The position numbers and the translations under genes are program-made. 64,000 bases of DNA from Pterobdella sp. o SKG-2022. Lineage: Eukaryota; Annelida; Clitellata; Hirudinida; Piscicolidae. The stretch spans positions 27,282,459-27,346,458 of the forward strand of contig OZ038321.1 in NCBI GenBank assembly GCA_964035795.1. The letters are read 5' to 3'. The notes beneath the pieces are model-generated. The model was not told the origin of the DNA. It did not search any database and was given only the letters and a program-made list of their open reading frames with translations. Every line of letters starts with the position of its first letter. Position 1 is the first letter of the stretch. Positions 12,866 through 21,955 of this stretch are shown here, one piece after another.

Positions 12866-15800
12866 AAGTGAACGAGCAAATCTTTTATCAAGACACTAGG
12901 CCTTAGCCTAATGGAAGCACACAAACAAGCAGCAAAATACCAACATGGAAAAGAGCCCTTGGTTCCAAAAGAAGTTCGTCTTCCTCATCGATGGTATTCC
13001 AGTGGTGCGCCTTTTCGGCAGACTTTCGCTTCCAGCCTTCCAGGTACAATGTAGTCCATGCGACGTTGAAGACAGCGAACAGCACGAAACAAACATCGTC
13101 CATGAACTGGGGTGTTTAATCGTATCATTCATCATCAGTGTTTATCTGCGGTGACATTAAGTCTGAGATTTGTAACTTCACTCAGTGTTTCTACACGCTA
13201 TAAGTTTTCAGAGTGGAGTGTCGATGAGGCTAATTGATATTTATAAAAATAATGCTAAAAAAAATAAATTTTTTGTTTTTAACAAAACTTCCAAAAAGCT
13301 TTCTGAATTATCACCCTGCATTAACAATGACTCGTTTGATAAGATAAAATTAAAAGACTGTCGAAGTTGAATGAATACGTATCAACGTATGAGAAACCGT
13401 TTTATTCAATAAAACGGTTCCTCATACTTGAAAATGTTACGTTGATAATGAAAAGCTTCGTATCTTAATAAACTTACTGGTTTTCCGAAATTATATTCAT
13501 TTTACGGTTTGGCTTTTGAAAAAATCATACTGTCGAAGTTGTATCTTAATAAAAATTTATGATTTCTACTATTGAGTTTTCAGGCTATTCTATTTCCTCA
13601 ATATGTATTATTGTAGTATTTCAATGAATTTCTGTTGTAGCCGGTGATTGTATTTGGATTATTATTTTTATTGTAGATTTTCAAATTAAAAATGACGCGA
13701 CTTGCGTATTATGTAAAAAAACCAAAGCAAATTTATTTTAAAGATTTTTTAAAAACGTCCAAACGAGATGAATCTCATATCATATAAAAGAAATCAACAC
13801 AACTCTATTTAAAGGATATTTTAATGATGTCCAAACGAGATGAATCTCATATCATATAAAGAGAAATCAACGCAATTGACTATTGTTTATGATAGAGTAA
13901 AATAGCAAGTTATAATTAAATGTAAATTGGTCTTTATGAAATGCTAAATAAAAAAGATTGAAAATTGTGCTATAAATATTAAATAATGAATTATTAATAT
14001 TCATCATGAGTTTTCTTATATTCAGAGATGTAAAAGTAGGAGATGCTATAAATAAATTTGTATATTTGATCAACCTTGAAAGAAAATCAAACTTGAAATA
14101 ATGATAGCAATTGTTTGAAGCTTCAAAATGAGGCTGTATTTAGAACATTCTTTAAAATAAACATAGTTTCGATGAAGTGAGTTATATAATAAAAAAAATA
14201 TTGAAAATTAACAAAAATATAGAAAATATTTCTTAAATATTCTACTTAAAAATCTTCAAATACAAACAGCAAAATGGCAATGGCCAACCTGACTGGCGCC
14301 AGAGAGCATCCAGAGAAGCAATCCAAAGAATGCAGGCCATAACAGTGAGTTTGTGTAGTGACCCAGATAACTGAAATACATGCCGATCTTCACTCCAAAG
14401 TATCTACATATGTGGTCTTTGAAAGGGTTGAGTTAATTTTAGATCAATATTGACGGAAAGGTCGAGTTGTTTATATAAATATGCTCTCTTGAAGTTCATA
14501 CAATTCATTTCATTTTAATTTATACAAATAATTATTTTAAATAAAATTCAAATTTGAGAAACTTCAACATAACTCTTCATTAAATTCCGATATTAATGAA
14601 ATTTTAACGTTTAAAAATGAAGCTTTGATTACCTAGTGGTTGTTTGTGGAAGAAATCCTTGACCCACTTTTTCCTAAGGTAAGCAAGGTCATTGTGGTCA
14701 TGTAAGGGTAACACTTGCGAGATGACACCTTTCGAAAGTAACACAGGCACTGAAGGTATCAAGGTTGGATGTGGAATATATTTTCACAGGTAGTGAACCC
14801 TTTAAATCATCACTCAAGATTTATTTCTATACATTATAACTTTTCTTAGACTATATTAGTATCTCTAAGCACCCCTGGTACCGGTTAAATTTATATTAAA
14901 AGCGCGCTATACAAATGTAAATGAATAAAGTATAAGTGAAGTTTATTTATTTACACTTTTTAAATGTTAATTGTTTACCTGATGATGATATAGAATATAT
15001 CGAAAAGCTTCGTCAAAATAAAAAATTAAAATTTTGTCGTGTTTTTATGATTCACAATTTTGACGCTAATTGTCCACAATAAGTATTAGTGTAATTATGT
15101 TTAAACATTGAATGTAAAAAAACTATAATGAAAAAGTACTCCTTGTATAATATAAAAAATATTACTTGAAAAAACAGAAAAAAATATTTCAAGTGGGTTA
15201 TAAAAACAATGCATTTTTTATTTTTCACCACAATGTAGTTGAAAAAATGTTTGAGAACATGCTACATTGTAGAAAATAGCGTTCAAATACGTTGAAGTTC
15301 AAATTTAAAGATGAAATTGTTAATATTTTTACGAAATTTACTTTAGTTTTCAAAGCTTATTAACCTATCTGGTTCACTCATAATCTATTTAAAGTAATTA
15401 AAACTTTTTAAACACCTCATGGAGAAAAAAGTGAACCATGGAAATACTGAGATTTTTTAAAAATTATGAGTATAAATCAACACAAAAACTTTTTGGAAAA
15501 AAATAATTACTGAAAATACATCAAGTACCTCTGAAAAAATATATTTAAATGAGTATTTTAAAATAAACTGTGTTAATGAGCAAAAAAATATATTTTATTT
15601 TAATTGATTTTTGTGTTTTTCATAACATTTGAAGATTTTCTTGATCCATACAAGGTTGATTTATGAAAAACGAAAAAAAATTTTTTCAAAAACATTTGTT
15701 TCATTTAAACAGTAGAATAACAACTATTAACAATGGAATTTAAAATAAAAAACGGCAGCATAACAAAAATTAAAAGCAATTTTTACCATTTAATTAATTG

Positions 15801-17123
15801 AAAAAAAAAAACAAAGCACATACCACCAAGTACTACTAGCACTACTACTACTACTAATAATAATAATAATTATGATAATAATAAAAATGAAACTGCTACT
15901 ACTATAAAAATACATAAATTCCAACAGCACATAGAGAACTAATCAAACCATATAACACTCACCAATAGATTGGCCAGCATGGAACTTGACACCAGCAACT
16001 TGGTCCCCTTCGACAGCCCTTAAGTTCAACAGCATTGACCTCACAATGTTCTGTCTTTCTTCACTAGACAAAAACTCATTCCTGTCCACAAATGTCCCAT
16101 TTTCATTTTTTGTTGCTTCATCGATACTCCAATCATCTGAGTTGTTTTCTATTTTTTTATGCCAGTCTTCTTGGTCTGCATTTTCTTTCAGTTTATTCTC
16201 AATACCTTCGAAAAATTCTTTTTCTTCATATACAAATTCTTTATAACCTCCTCCATATTGTTCTTTCAAAGGTTTTCGTAACCCTTGTTCTTCGGCTCCT
16301 TTTAATAAACTGTGAATTACAATATTTTGTTAACACAATGTTTTATGATAAAGCTAAACTTATCAAAAATTATAGCTATTTTTTTGCTCAATAAATGTAC
16401 TGATTTTTTCCCAAAAATTGATGTTGAAAACTGTTGATATTGCTTATAAGTACATTAGGATGTCTCCAAAAAGTTAACACAATCATTTGAATATGTTTAA
16501 TGGCATATAGTAAAAAGCTTAACATTAATTTACTATTGAAATAAAATTATTACTTGTCAGTTGAGGCAGTGAGATACAAGGCAAAATCTCCAGATTTTGA
16601 ATGTACTTTGAGCTTGAGTTGGATTTCAGGTGTGCGAGTGCGAATCCTGGTTACAATCCACATTATCACATCATTAGCAGTGTTTGGTGGCAGGATGGCG
16701 ATGACATCACAATTATGAGATGGAATGTAACCTGAGAAGACTTTGGAGTACACAACAAATTTTGAAGTAATTGCAAACTTGTTGTGAAGCAACTTTTCTC
16801 GGTCTTAAAAAGAAATGAAAAGACTGTGTAGAAATGAGTGTGGATAGGTTTGAACAAAAGCAACTCACACCCATAGAACAGAAGTTAGTCAGAAACGTAA
16901 AACTTGGAAGAAAGCTTAAAATAAGGGAACTGAAATGCTTTAAAAAAGAATGAAACAAACAGAAAACCCCACCACAAACTAGTGTCAAGTTTCAAAATTT
17001 TTAAGATAAATTTGAAAAAAAACAAGAAATCGTTTTAATTAATATCTAAAAACCAGGCAAATGAAGCAAATACAAACATTTAGAAGCTCTCTCCCTCAAT
17101 CCTTCAGTCCACGAGTCAGTCAT
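954..17123 (-). CDS. ANO8: anoctamin-8 orthologue, 16 exons, 3' end cut by window
   Basis: TMEM16-family membrane protein. ANO8 is known as an ER-plasma membrane tether that organises calcium signalling. Exons in transcript order: 17123-17078, 16803-16554, 16309-15963, 14749-14633, 14416-14289, 13106-12945, 12241-12167, 9970-9875, 9571-9454, 8607-8552, 7998-7924, 5225-5118, 3403-3175, 2344-2214, 1992-1795, 1030-954. All phases join, giving about 737 residues. ANO8-type signatures, from memory of the family, are YFGVKIGMYFSYLG, VTGRLEATFPSWKR, FQFVNSFLSLFYIAFYL, LLITRQ, NQAEVESFMKK and FIQFGYVTLFSS. By my alignment, five of the six calcium ligands of mouse TMEM16A keep an acid or Asn: N in TM6, D and E in TM7, E and D in TM8 (NNVVEIRSDA). 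The TM6 Glu position is Thr, with Glu one residue earlier, as I recall for human ANO8. TM10 and the tail lie left of position 1. Confidence 0.93.
1063..1165. repeat. GATG/GATA-rich degenerate repeat
   Basis: Scattered GATGG, GATAGATA and related tetranucleotides in ANO8 intron 15. A shorter related patch is at 1380-1430, and a GATA-rich one at 5318-5342. Confidence 0.75.
1795..1992 (-). CDS. ANO8: ANO8 exon 15, TM7-TM8
   Basis: Codes 66 residues: YEDTYEDYLEMFIQFGYVTL, FSSSFPLAAMCALLNNVVEI, RSDAFKLCFSLQRPFGQRVQ, NIGIWQ. This is the most conserved block of the gene and holds four of the calcium-site acids. Phase 0 at both ends; the donor is CAG|GTTCGT. Confidence 0.97.
2214..2344 (-). CDS. ANO8: ANO8 exon 14, pre-TM7 linker
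   Basis: Codes SGQCGRKMSLMLDVGEKLEE and onward to MNQAEVESFMKK. The end matches LTQAELESCMKK, which stands just before TM7 in human ANO8 and sets this paralogue apart from ANO10. Confidence 0.9.
3175..3403 (-). CDS. ANO8: ANO8 exon 13, acidic cytosolic insert
   Basis: Codes 76 residues rich in Asp and Glu (SNDDEVDDDAVKARL, NEGDEGEDQDDSIEIRDS). Vertebrate ANO8 has a long acidic insert at this position between TM6 and TM7; here it is much shorter. It ends GGAFSK with a phase-1 donor AAAG|GTATGT. Confidence 0.85.
4951..5027. repeat. imperfect (GAT)n with higher-order unit
   Basis: GAT triplets are interrupted regularly by GAGAAYTAT, so a larger unit GATGAGAACTATGATGATGA recurs about three times. 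It lies in ANO8 intron 12. Confidence 0.93.
5118..5225 (-). CDS. ANO8: ANO8 exon 12, TM6
   Basis: Codes HLAALLITRQVVGNLKETIQ and PFVVEKVKMFRVLYAK. It carries the LLITRQ signature and the TM6 calcium-site Asn. The acceptor at ACAAAG was preferred over the inner TTGCAG because it restores phase 0 and the missing HLAA residues. Confidence 0.92.
7805..7915. repeat. (ATT)n-rich low-complexity tract
   Basis: Imperfect ATT/TTA runs just downstream of the ANO8 exon 11 donor. Any open frame through it is an artefact. Confidence 0.95.
7924..7998 (-). CDS. ANO8: ANO8 exon 11, TM5
   Basis: Codes FQFVNSFLSLFYIAFYLQNM and TQLQE, almost the family consensus. A second AG six bases inside would drop the conserved FQ, so the upstream AG (CCTCTAG) was chosen. 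The donor is followed by an (AAT)n-rich tract. Confidence 0.93.
8552..8607 (-). CDS. ANO8: ANO8 exon 10, ENYR motif
   Basis: A 56-bp exon coding NYRLDVTYEKHLILKLVM, matching ENYRxExxYEKHLIIKVxL, the highly conserved start of TM5. The acceptor is CAACAG and the donor ATG|GTACGT. Confidence 0.93.
9454..9571 (-). CDS. ANO8: ANO8 exon 9, TM4
   Basis: Codes VSEGKMSYWTKFIPKVLLAM then SISGLDETYKRIATWLNDK. It matches FLPKVMLALLVSV...LAIWLND of ANO8. It starts in phase 0 and leaves one base (G) that combines with exon 10 to give the Glu of the ENYR motif. Confidence 0.92.
9875..9970 (-). CDS. ANO8: ANO8 exon 8, TM3
   Basis: Codes 32 residues: TFVSYPLIAACLAVVFMVVW then LFLELQGWVNSK, a membrane helix. 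Its acceptor CAG directly follows a pure (CA)n repeat that runs to 10054. The repeat's His-Thr frame is continuous with the exon, so retaining this part of the intron would not shift the frame. Confidence 0.9.
9972..10054. repeat. (GT)n / (CA)n microsatellite, about 83 bp
   Basis: Uninterrupted GT on the plus strand. On the transcribed minus strand it is (CA)n and forms the last part of ANO8 intron 7, ending in the acceptor CAG of exon 8. A shorter GT tract lies at 10532-10556. Confidence 0.99.
11560..11665. repeat. imperfect (CAT)n tract
   Basis: Degenerate CAT/CAC/CAC-TCAT triplets in ANO8 intron 7. Similar short triplet tracts occur at 15834-15905 (ACT/AAT) and 29584-29640 (AAT/ATAATC). 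Confidence 0.85.
12167..12241 (-). CDS. ANO8: ANO8 exon 7, TM2-TM3 loop
   Basis: Codes GEVEQSKVTGRLEATFPSWK and RTIFK. This is the conserved VTGxxExFYPxWKR loop of anoctamins, with FPSWKR in place of YPxWKR. It is phase 0 at both ends; the donor is AAA|GTGAGC. Confidence 0.92.
12781..12862. repeat. (TGAG)n-(TAAG)n compound microsatellite
   Basis: About six TGAG units pass by one base change into about fifteen TAAG units. It lies in ANO8 intron 6. On the minus strand it creates a spurious Leu-Leu-Thr-Tyr repeat frame. Confidence 0.98.
12945..13106 (-). CDS. ANO8: ANO8 exon 6, TM2
   Basis: Codes 54 residues: FMDDVCFVLFAVFNVAWTTL then YLEGWKRKSAEKAHHWNTID, the TM2 and LEEWKRR signature of the family. 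It ends LEPRALFH. The acceptor is CACCCCAG and the donor CAT|GTTGGT is weak but forced by the next exon. Confidence 0.93.
13357..13551. repeat. hairpin element flanked by direct repeats
   Basis: A 20-bp arm at 13387-13406 and its reverse complement at 13408-13427 match at 19 of 20 positions with a one-base loop. Outer 9-bp arms TATCAACGT and ACGTTGATA (13380-13388, 13439-13447) enclose them. ACTGTCGAAGTTG occurs at 13357-13369 and 13529-13541, and GTATCTTAATA at 13460-13470 and 13541-13551. Confidence 0.9.
13741..13886. repeat. tandem duplication, two units of about 73 bp
   Basis: The core TCCAAACGAGATGAATCTCA and its flank occur at 13756-13802 and 13829-13876, nearly identical, with the left parts also alike. 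It lies in ANO8 intron 5. Confidence 0.93.
14289..14416 (-). CDS. ANO8: ANO8 exon 5, TM1
   Basis: Codes HICRYFGVKIGMYFSYLGHY followed by a hydrophobic stretch LLWPAFFGLLLWML, the first membrane helix. It ends SGASQ at a phase-0 donor (CAG|GTTGGC). Confidence 0.93.
14633..14749 (-). CDS. ANO8: ANO8 exon 4, pre-TM1 domain
   Basis: Codes PVLLSKGVISQVLPLHDHND and on to KDFFHKQPL. It matches the family pattern PxLxxKGVIxQVFPLHD. The acceptor TTCAG lies in a copy-edge of a dispersed repeat (14795-14945). The two-base start and one-base end both fit the neighbouring exons. Confidence 0.9.
   Translation of the reverse strand, partial: CLCYFRKVSSRKCYPYMTTMTLLTLGKSGSRISSTNNH
14795..14945 (-). mobile_element. 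dispersed repeat, TTTATATAGCGC family, copy in ANO8
   Basis: On the minus strand it reads TACATTTGTATAGCGCGC, GGGGTGCTTAGAGATACTAA and CTTGAGTGATGATTTAAA, in the same order as the 34.4 kb copy. It lies within about 50 bp of the acceptor of ANO8 exon 4. Confidence 0.6.
14991..15062 (+). repeat. AAAAGCTTCGTCAAAATAAA repeat, copy 1
   Basis: About 60 bp is closely shared with 23687-23757, including TTGTCGTGTTTTTATGATT. The upstream TTACCTGAT...GATATAGAATA of this copy appears inverted in front of the other one (23641-23668). Confidence 0.85.
15963..16309 (-). CDS. ANO8: ANO8 exon 3, cytosolic domain
   Basis: Codes 115 residues. It opens LLKGAEEQGLRKPLKEQYGG (family pattern LLRGAD-LGLRK) and ends with SSEERQNIVRSMLLNLRA and HAGQSI. 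A charged insert of about 40 residues in the middle (KENADQEDWHKKIENNSDDW and on) is longer than the family norm as I remember it. The donor is ATTG|GTGAGT. Confidence 0.9.
16554..16803 (-). CDS. ANO8: ANO8 exon 2, cytosolic N-terminal domain
   Basis: Codes 82 residues beginning REKLLHNKFAITSK and containing IPSHNCDVIAILPPNTAND, which matches the NCDV-FP region at the N-terminus of ANO8. It ends in TAST with a phase-2 break (AA|GTAATA). The acceptor follows a good pyrimidine tract ending TTTTTAAG. Confidence 0.88.
17078..17123 (-). CDS. ANO8: ANO8 exon 1 (tentative start exon)
   Basis: Proposed start exon coding MTDSWTEGLRERASK plus one base. An in-frame TAG lies five codons before the ATG, which supports a true start. 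The phase-1 end joins the two-base start of exon 2 and makes Tyr. The donor (T|GTTTGT) is weak and the intron is only 274 bp, so this is a guess. A farther upstream exon is possible. Confidence 0.4.
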
Positions 17124-17661
17124 TCCAAGTACTTCTTGCAACTATCTTTTTGAATTAACAATTGATATAATAATTCTTTATTAATTTACAAACTTCCATT
17201 GATATTTTCTTTTGAAATTGATTTTACAAAGAATACGCAAGCGATTGGGAAATCAATACAAATATTTTTGTTCTTTGTACATAGTTTCGATATTCTAGTA
17301 TTCACTAGATAATTTTTAAATAATTTTCATGAATTTCACATAAATTATTTTTTAAAGTTCCAATAAAATCAATATGATTTTGATTTATACGTAATTCGAA
17401 TTTACTACCGATATAATAAAAGATCAAACGCAATTCACATAGTTTATACTTTTCAATTGACATTAAAATTCATAAAACATATAATATTAAAATTAATAAA
17501 AAAATTTAAATGACTAAATAAATAATTTGACTGAAAAGAAACAAACTTTATGTATTCGGAGTTTGTATTTAAGTCTTAAATCTTTATTTTATTGTATTCT
17601 TCTCTTGTTCAATTCTCATTAATTGTTTTTGAAGATTATATAGCCACTTTAATCGCCTCAC

Positions 17662-17826
17662 TTTAATGTAATGGGATATATATATAGCGCTTTAACTTAT
17701 AGATCAAATTTTATGCACCAAAAACACATTGTGAAACAAGTGCTAATCCTCGGCCCACATGGGATCGAATCCGGTAACTTTATCCAATTAGTCCAATGCT
17801 CTACCCTTGAGCTAAACTGGCCGACA
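17662..17826 (-). mobile_element. tRNA-derived SINE, copy 2
   Basis: Same order as the copy at 43.8 kb: A box TAGCTCAAGGGTAGAGC, anticodon arm with CTAATT, B box GGATTCGATCCC, then GATTAGCACTTGTTTCACAA and a tail with AGCGCTATATATATA. Confidence 0.85.
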
Positions 17827-18338
17827 TATACATGTATATATCCAAAATTTAATTATGAATTTTTCTTTTGATACAAGCTTGCATTTTTGATCCGTTTTTA
17901 AATACTTCAAACTTATTTGAAGTTTTTATATAAAATTTCAGCTTTTCTAACGTTATAAACTGTAATGTGACTGTTTTAGTTTCTTTCAAATTTGATTTGA
18001 TTGAAATCATAATGAATTGATATAGTTGTGCTCATCATAAATTTTAGTTTTTAAATACATTTTTATCTAAAATTTCTCATTAAAAAAAAATAAATAAAAT
18101 AATGATTTAAAAGCCGTTTCTACACCACTTTTTCTACTTCATTGGTACTTAACATCCCTTTTTCATATATTATTTTTTTCTGAATTTATCATTTTTTAGA
18201 TGGTTCTTTTCCATATTATTCAGGTAGTTACGAAAGCTTAATTGAATTCACATTTTTAAAAAATCACAGCAAAAACTCACTTAGTATGAAATATTCAATT
18301 AATTTTCTTCAGAGGCTATACCTATCTACCAAGTGCTA

Positions 18339-18467
18339 CTAAACAACGAGATTACCTAATAGGGAATAAAATGCCACTATGAGGACCCTATTATGTAAAT
18401 GAACTATTTGAGCTCCCAAATTATCAACTTGTCTCATTCTTGTGCGCTTCATCACAACTCCCTTCAT
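18339..18467 (-). other. 42-codon ORF in GC-richer island
   Basis: Reads MKGVVMKRTRMRQVDNLGAQ then IVHLHNRVLIVAFYSLLGNL and VV. TTAG|GTAATC inside could be a donor. Not recognised. A mobile-element remnant is as likely as an exon. Confidence 0.15.
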
Positions 18468-20527
18468 TGAATTTTTACTTGGACTTCACATTGTTTTCGT
18501 TGAAAAATCGCAGATATTTAAGCTTGAGTAGTTTTGATAGATTAGAAAATTGAAATACTCTGTTTTTATTGAAAACTACATATGGGAACAAAACAGGATT
18601 TTTTGTTGTATTGTATTTTATGGCTTCTCCATTCGACTTCCCAACTTTTTTTTCTTTAATCAACAAAACCATTTATACATGTGATTTACTTTTAATCCGG
18701 AGTATTCTAAAAAACAGCCACACAACAAATAAAAATTTGATTTTTTTTGTTGAAATTTTTCTTGATGTTATTGATGTTCTTTCCGATGAGAATTTTTAAA
18801 AGACAGACATTTTAATGAAAGTAAATTTTATGAAATTTAAAACTCAGTGCCAGTTATAGTTGACAAATTGAAAAACCTTTTAAAAAAATTGTTTCAACAA
18901 ATCTATTCAAAACTCTTATTTGAGGATTTTTTTTCATTTTTATAAAACTTCAAATCCTAAATTAAACTCCAGTTTTAGAAAAATAAAAGATTATCCATCT
19001 TAAGAATGTTATAATGGCTTTCAGAAAAAATGTAAAAAGCCACCAATCATAAATCGGAAATGTTAGAAGTTAATCGAATGTCGTATCAATAAAAGTTGAA
19101 ACCAGTTTGGAAATCAAAGTAAATCCTGAAAATTTATAATTAGAAAAACGGATATTTTTGATGATAAACTAGTTTTCAATCGCCTTGATGAAAAAATTGA
19201 AAGAAGTATAATGCCAGCTATTTCTATTAATTGTAAATATTTTTGTTTCCAGATTAATTTCATTCGAAAAACATTTCAAATTGCACTTTGTTAATTGATT
19301 TAATGATTATGATAGGGGACGCGAACCACAGTGATACAATTGATAAGGAAGCAAAAAACTAACCTTGAACCTCCTATAACTCTCAAATCAAACAACTTTG
19401 GCAAAAATATATTGAAAGTTTCGAGATAAAAAAAGAATTTTGTTTGATTCATGCTTTATTTTTTTGGAATGCTTTTTATCAGTAAATTGAAACGTTTTCA
19501 ATTTTGTTTTTTTTCTACTTTTAAAATAATGTTAACTTGAAAATATTTATACAGAAAAGTGCTTTATTTTTGTATCCACTAGAGAAATTAATTAAAAATA
19601 TTTTGATCTTTTGAAAAAACACCAGTCTAATGTATTTCAAAATACTTCAAAAACGCGAAAATATTCTTTTGAAAATTTTATTGCAATAAAAAAAGCCTAA
19701 AAACGTTTTCAAAAAAAACTTAAAAAGTTAAGGGGCAAATCTCGCTCAATCACAAAAGCACTTCAATCTTAATTCTAGAATGCTCCTTGTTTTTAAGATT
19801 TTGCATAAAAAATTGATTTGGAAGATTTTTCAATTTTTCTTGAAACTTTCGGAAAGTGAAAAATCTTTTAAAAATCGATATTTTATCATTTTTAAATCAG
19901 AAGTTGGACAGCTCCTTTAAAGATTCGAAAAAGAATGAGTTGGAAAAATCAAAAAAAAAATTTGAAGATGAAAAAAAATTGTTGTCTGTTTCGAATACAT
20001 TCAATTCTGTCAAGTTTGCAGTTTTTTTAAAACATAGGATGATTATACATTCAAACGTGAATAATTATTTTAATTTTTGAATGTTGGCAATGTTTCCTTC
20101 AATTATGAAGCAATTTGTTTCTATTTTATGGACTTTACACATTAAAGTGTGACAAAACTTTTGTTTGAAAATTATTTCTTTTTTTTATTTTTTTTTGTTT
20201 CACTTGCTGTTATGTTAGTTTTTGGAAATAACTTCACAATAAGAAGCAATATTTTGTTACCATTTTTTACCCAACTAAAATTTTTGACAAATTTACTTTT
20301 ATTATAATTCATTGCTGTTATATTCGTTTTGGGATTTTTTAGTTTGTTTTTTTTTGTTTGCTATTGTGATTTTTTTCTGGTTTCTGTTGTAGTCGTCATT
20401 GCTCACTCACTCTTTAAAAGATTTCCGTTTTCAATTTAACAAAAACAACAAAAACCTTGGAAATTCATAAGTTAGTAAACCAGTGTAATTCAAAGTTCAG
20501 CATCCTCCCACGTAGTTAATAACAAAA

Positions 20528-20635
20528 ATGAAGAAGGACTTGAAAACAACCTTCTGCTATGCTCATGGCTTGAAATGTGGCAACGGTTGTCACCATTCGT
20601 GGAAATATACTGTTAACTCAATAAAAATATATTAA
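20528..20635 (+). other. 35-codon Cys-containing ORF in GC-rich island
   Basis: Reads MKKDLKTTFCYAHGLKCGNG then CHHSWKYTV. The minus strand of the same island also offers ATG and a phase-1 donor (MVTTVATFQAMSIAE), so strand and status are unresolved. Confidence 0.15.
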
Positions 20636-21899
20636 AAGTTATATTGAGTATATATTAGAAATTTAATATGAAATATTGGAATTCGGATTGGTGAAGGTAT
20701 TGAAGGTTAAATACAATGAAGATAGATTTCATGAATGTATTATAATCAAAAACATCCCATTTTTAAAAGCATAAATTAAAAATCATTCAAATAAAAGTCA
20801 AGGTAGAAGTAAAAATGTGAATTTAAGTTTATAACAATCCAAGTAACTTATTGACCGAATTTTTGTGAAAATAGCCAGTACTATAGTAGGATTTCCATCA
20901 AGTTCCCACCAAAGATTACCAATATTTATATAAGCTTTGTGATTGCACTTTATCATGTTTGGAGGAATTTCAGCTGCCATTAGTTTTTTATGTTCTGTGT
21001 GTTTTGTTATTGTAATTTTTATTTCATTTTGTTTAATTTTTTTAGTTCATTCAATATCATGTATTTAAGAAACTATCTTTTAAGGGATGAGTTTTTTTTA
21101 TGTAATTAAATAAGATCTAAATCAGCGTTTCGAAAATTAACGAAAAGGCATTTAAGCCTGGACAAAAATATAATTTTGAATGTATGCTTCCCAAAGATTT
21201 CCAAAGAATTAATTTGCAACATTAAAAACAAATTATTCTGTGAAGCATTTCAAAGCGGAAACAGTGTGTTTTATCGAACAACAACTTAGAAAAGTGATAC
21301 ACTTGGAACACATTGTTGGTAAGTAATAACTTGAAGATAAGAAATAGAATAATATAAATTTACATTGAGCAGTAAAAAAAGCTTCAATTAATATTTTAAA
21401 AGTGAAATGAAATACCGTAATGGAAAACAAAAAAAAAGAAAAGTGTATTATATATAGAAAATAATATTTCTTTATAGTTTTTTTTTAATGTTTTTCAAAA
21501 TAATTTTGAATAAATTCAAAAGTAATAGTTTAAAATATTTGAATAAAGATCTCAATCAAATTTTTTCTTCATTGAAATCTGGTGAGATGTATTTGAAACT
21601 CTAAAAAAATTTTTATTTTAAAAAGGAAAAATTTTGAGCTTAAAGAAATATAAATTTTTAAAAATTCAATCATAATTATATATTTATTACAAATTATGAT
21701 TAATCTATTCAATCGAATATTTTTAGTTACTAAAAAAAGCAACTTTTATGCCAGTTTGTGTCAATTTATGGATAATATATACCCAGCAGTTGAGGTTAGT
21801 ACCAATGGCAGTATAAAAATACCACCCATATGTATAGAAAAATAATATTTATGTTTAAAAATATAAGCTTTACTAATTTGAAACTTTCAAAGTTTTTAC

Positions 21900-21955
21900 C
21901 TGTGAGTTCTTGGGCGCCTCAGTTGCTTTCCTTGGCGCTACATAAATAGGTATCA
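21900..21955 (-). mobile_element. dispersed repeat, TTTATATAGCGC family, end fragment
   Basis: On the minus strand it reads CTATTTATGTAGCGCCAAGG and CTGAGGCGCCC, matching the leading end of the family. It looked like a short exon at first, because a GTAA follows. Confidence 0.55.

Noticed and set aside
12712..12924. Leu-Leu-Thr-Tyr repeat protein on the minus strand
   Set aside because: Produced entirely by the TGAG/TAAG microsatellite.
21900..21955. Short minus-strand exon ending GAACTCACAG|GTAAAA
   Set aside because: The sequence matches the end of the TTTATATAGCGC repeat family, and no frame fits ANO8 exon 2.
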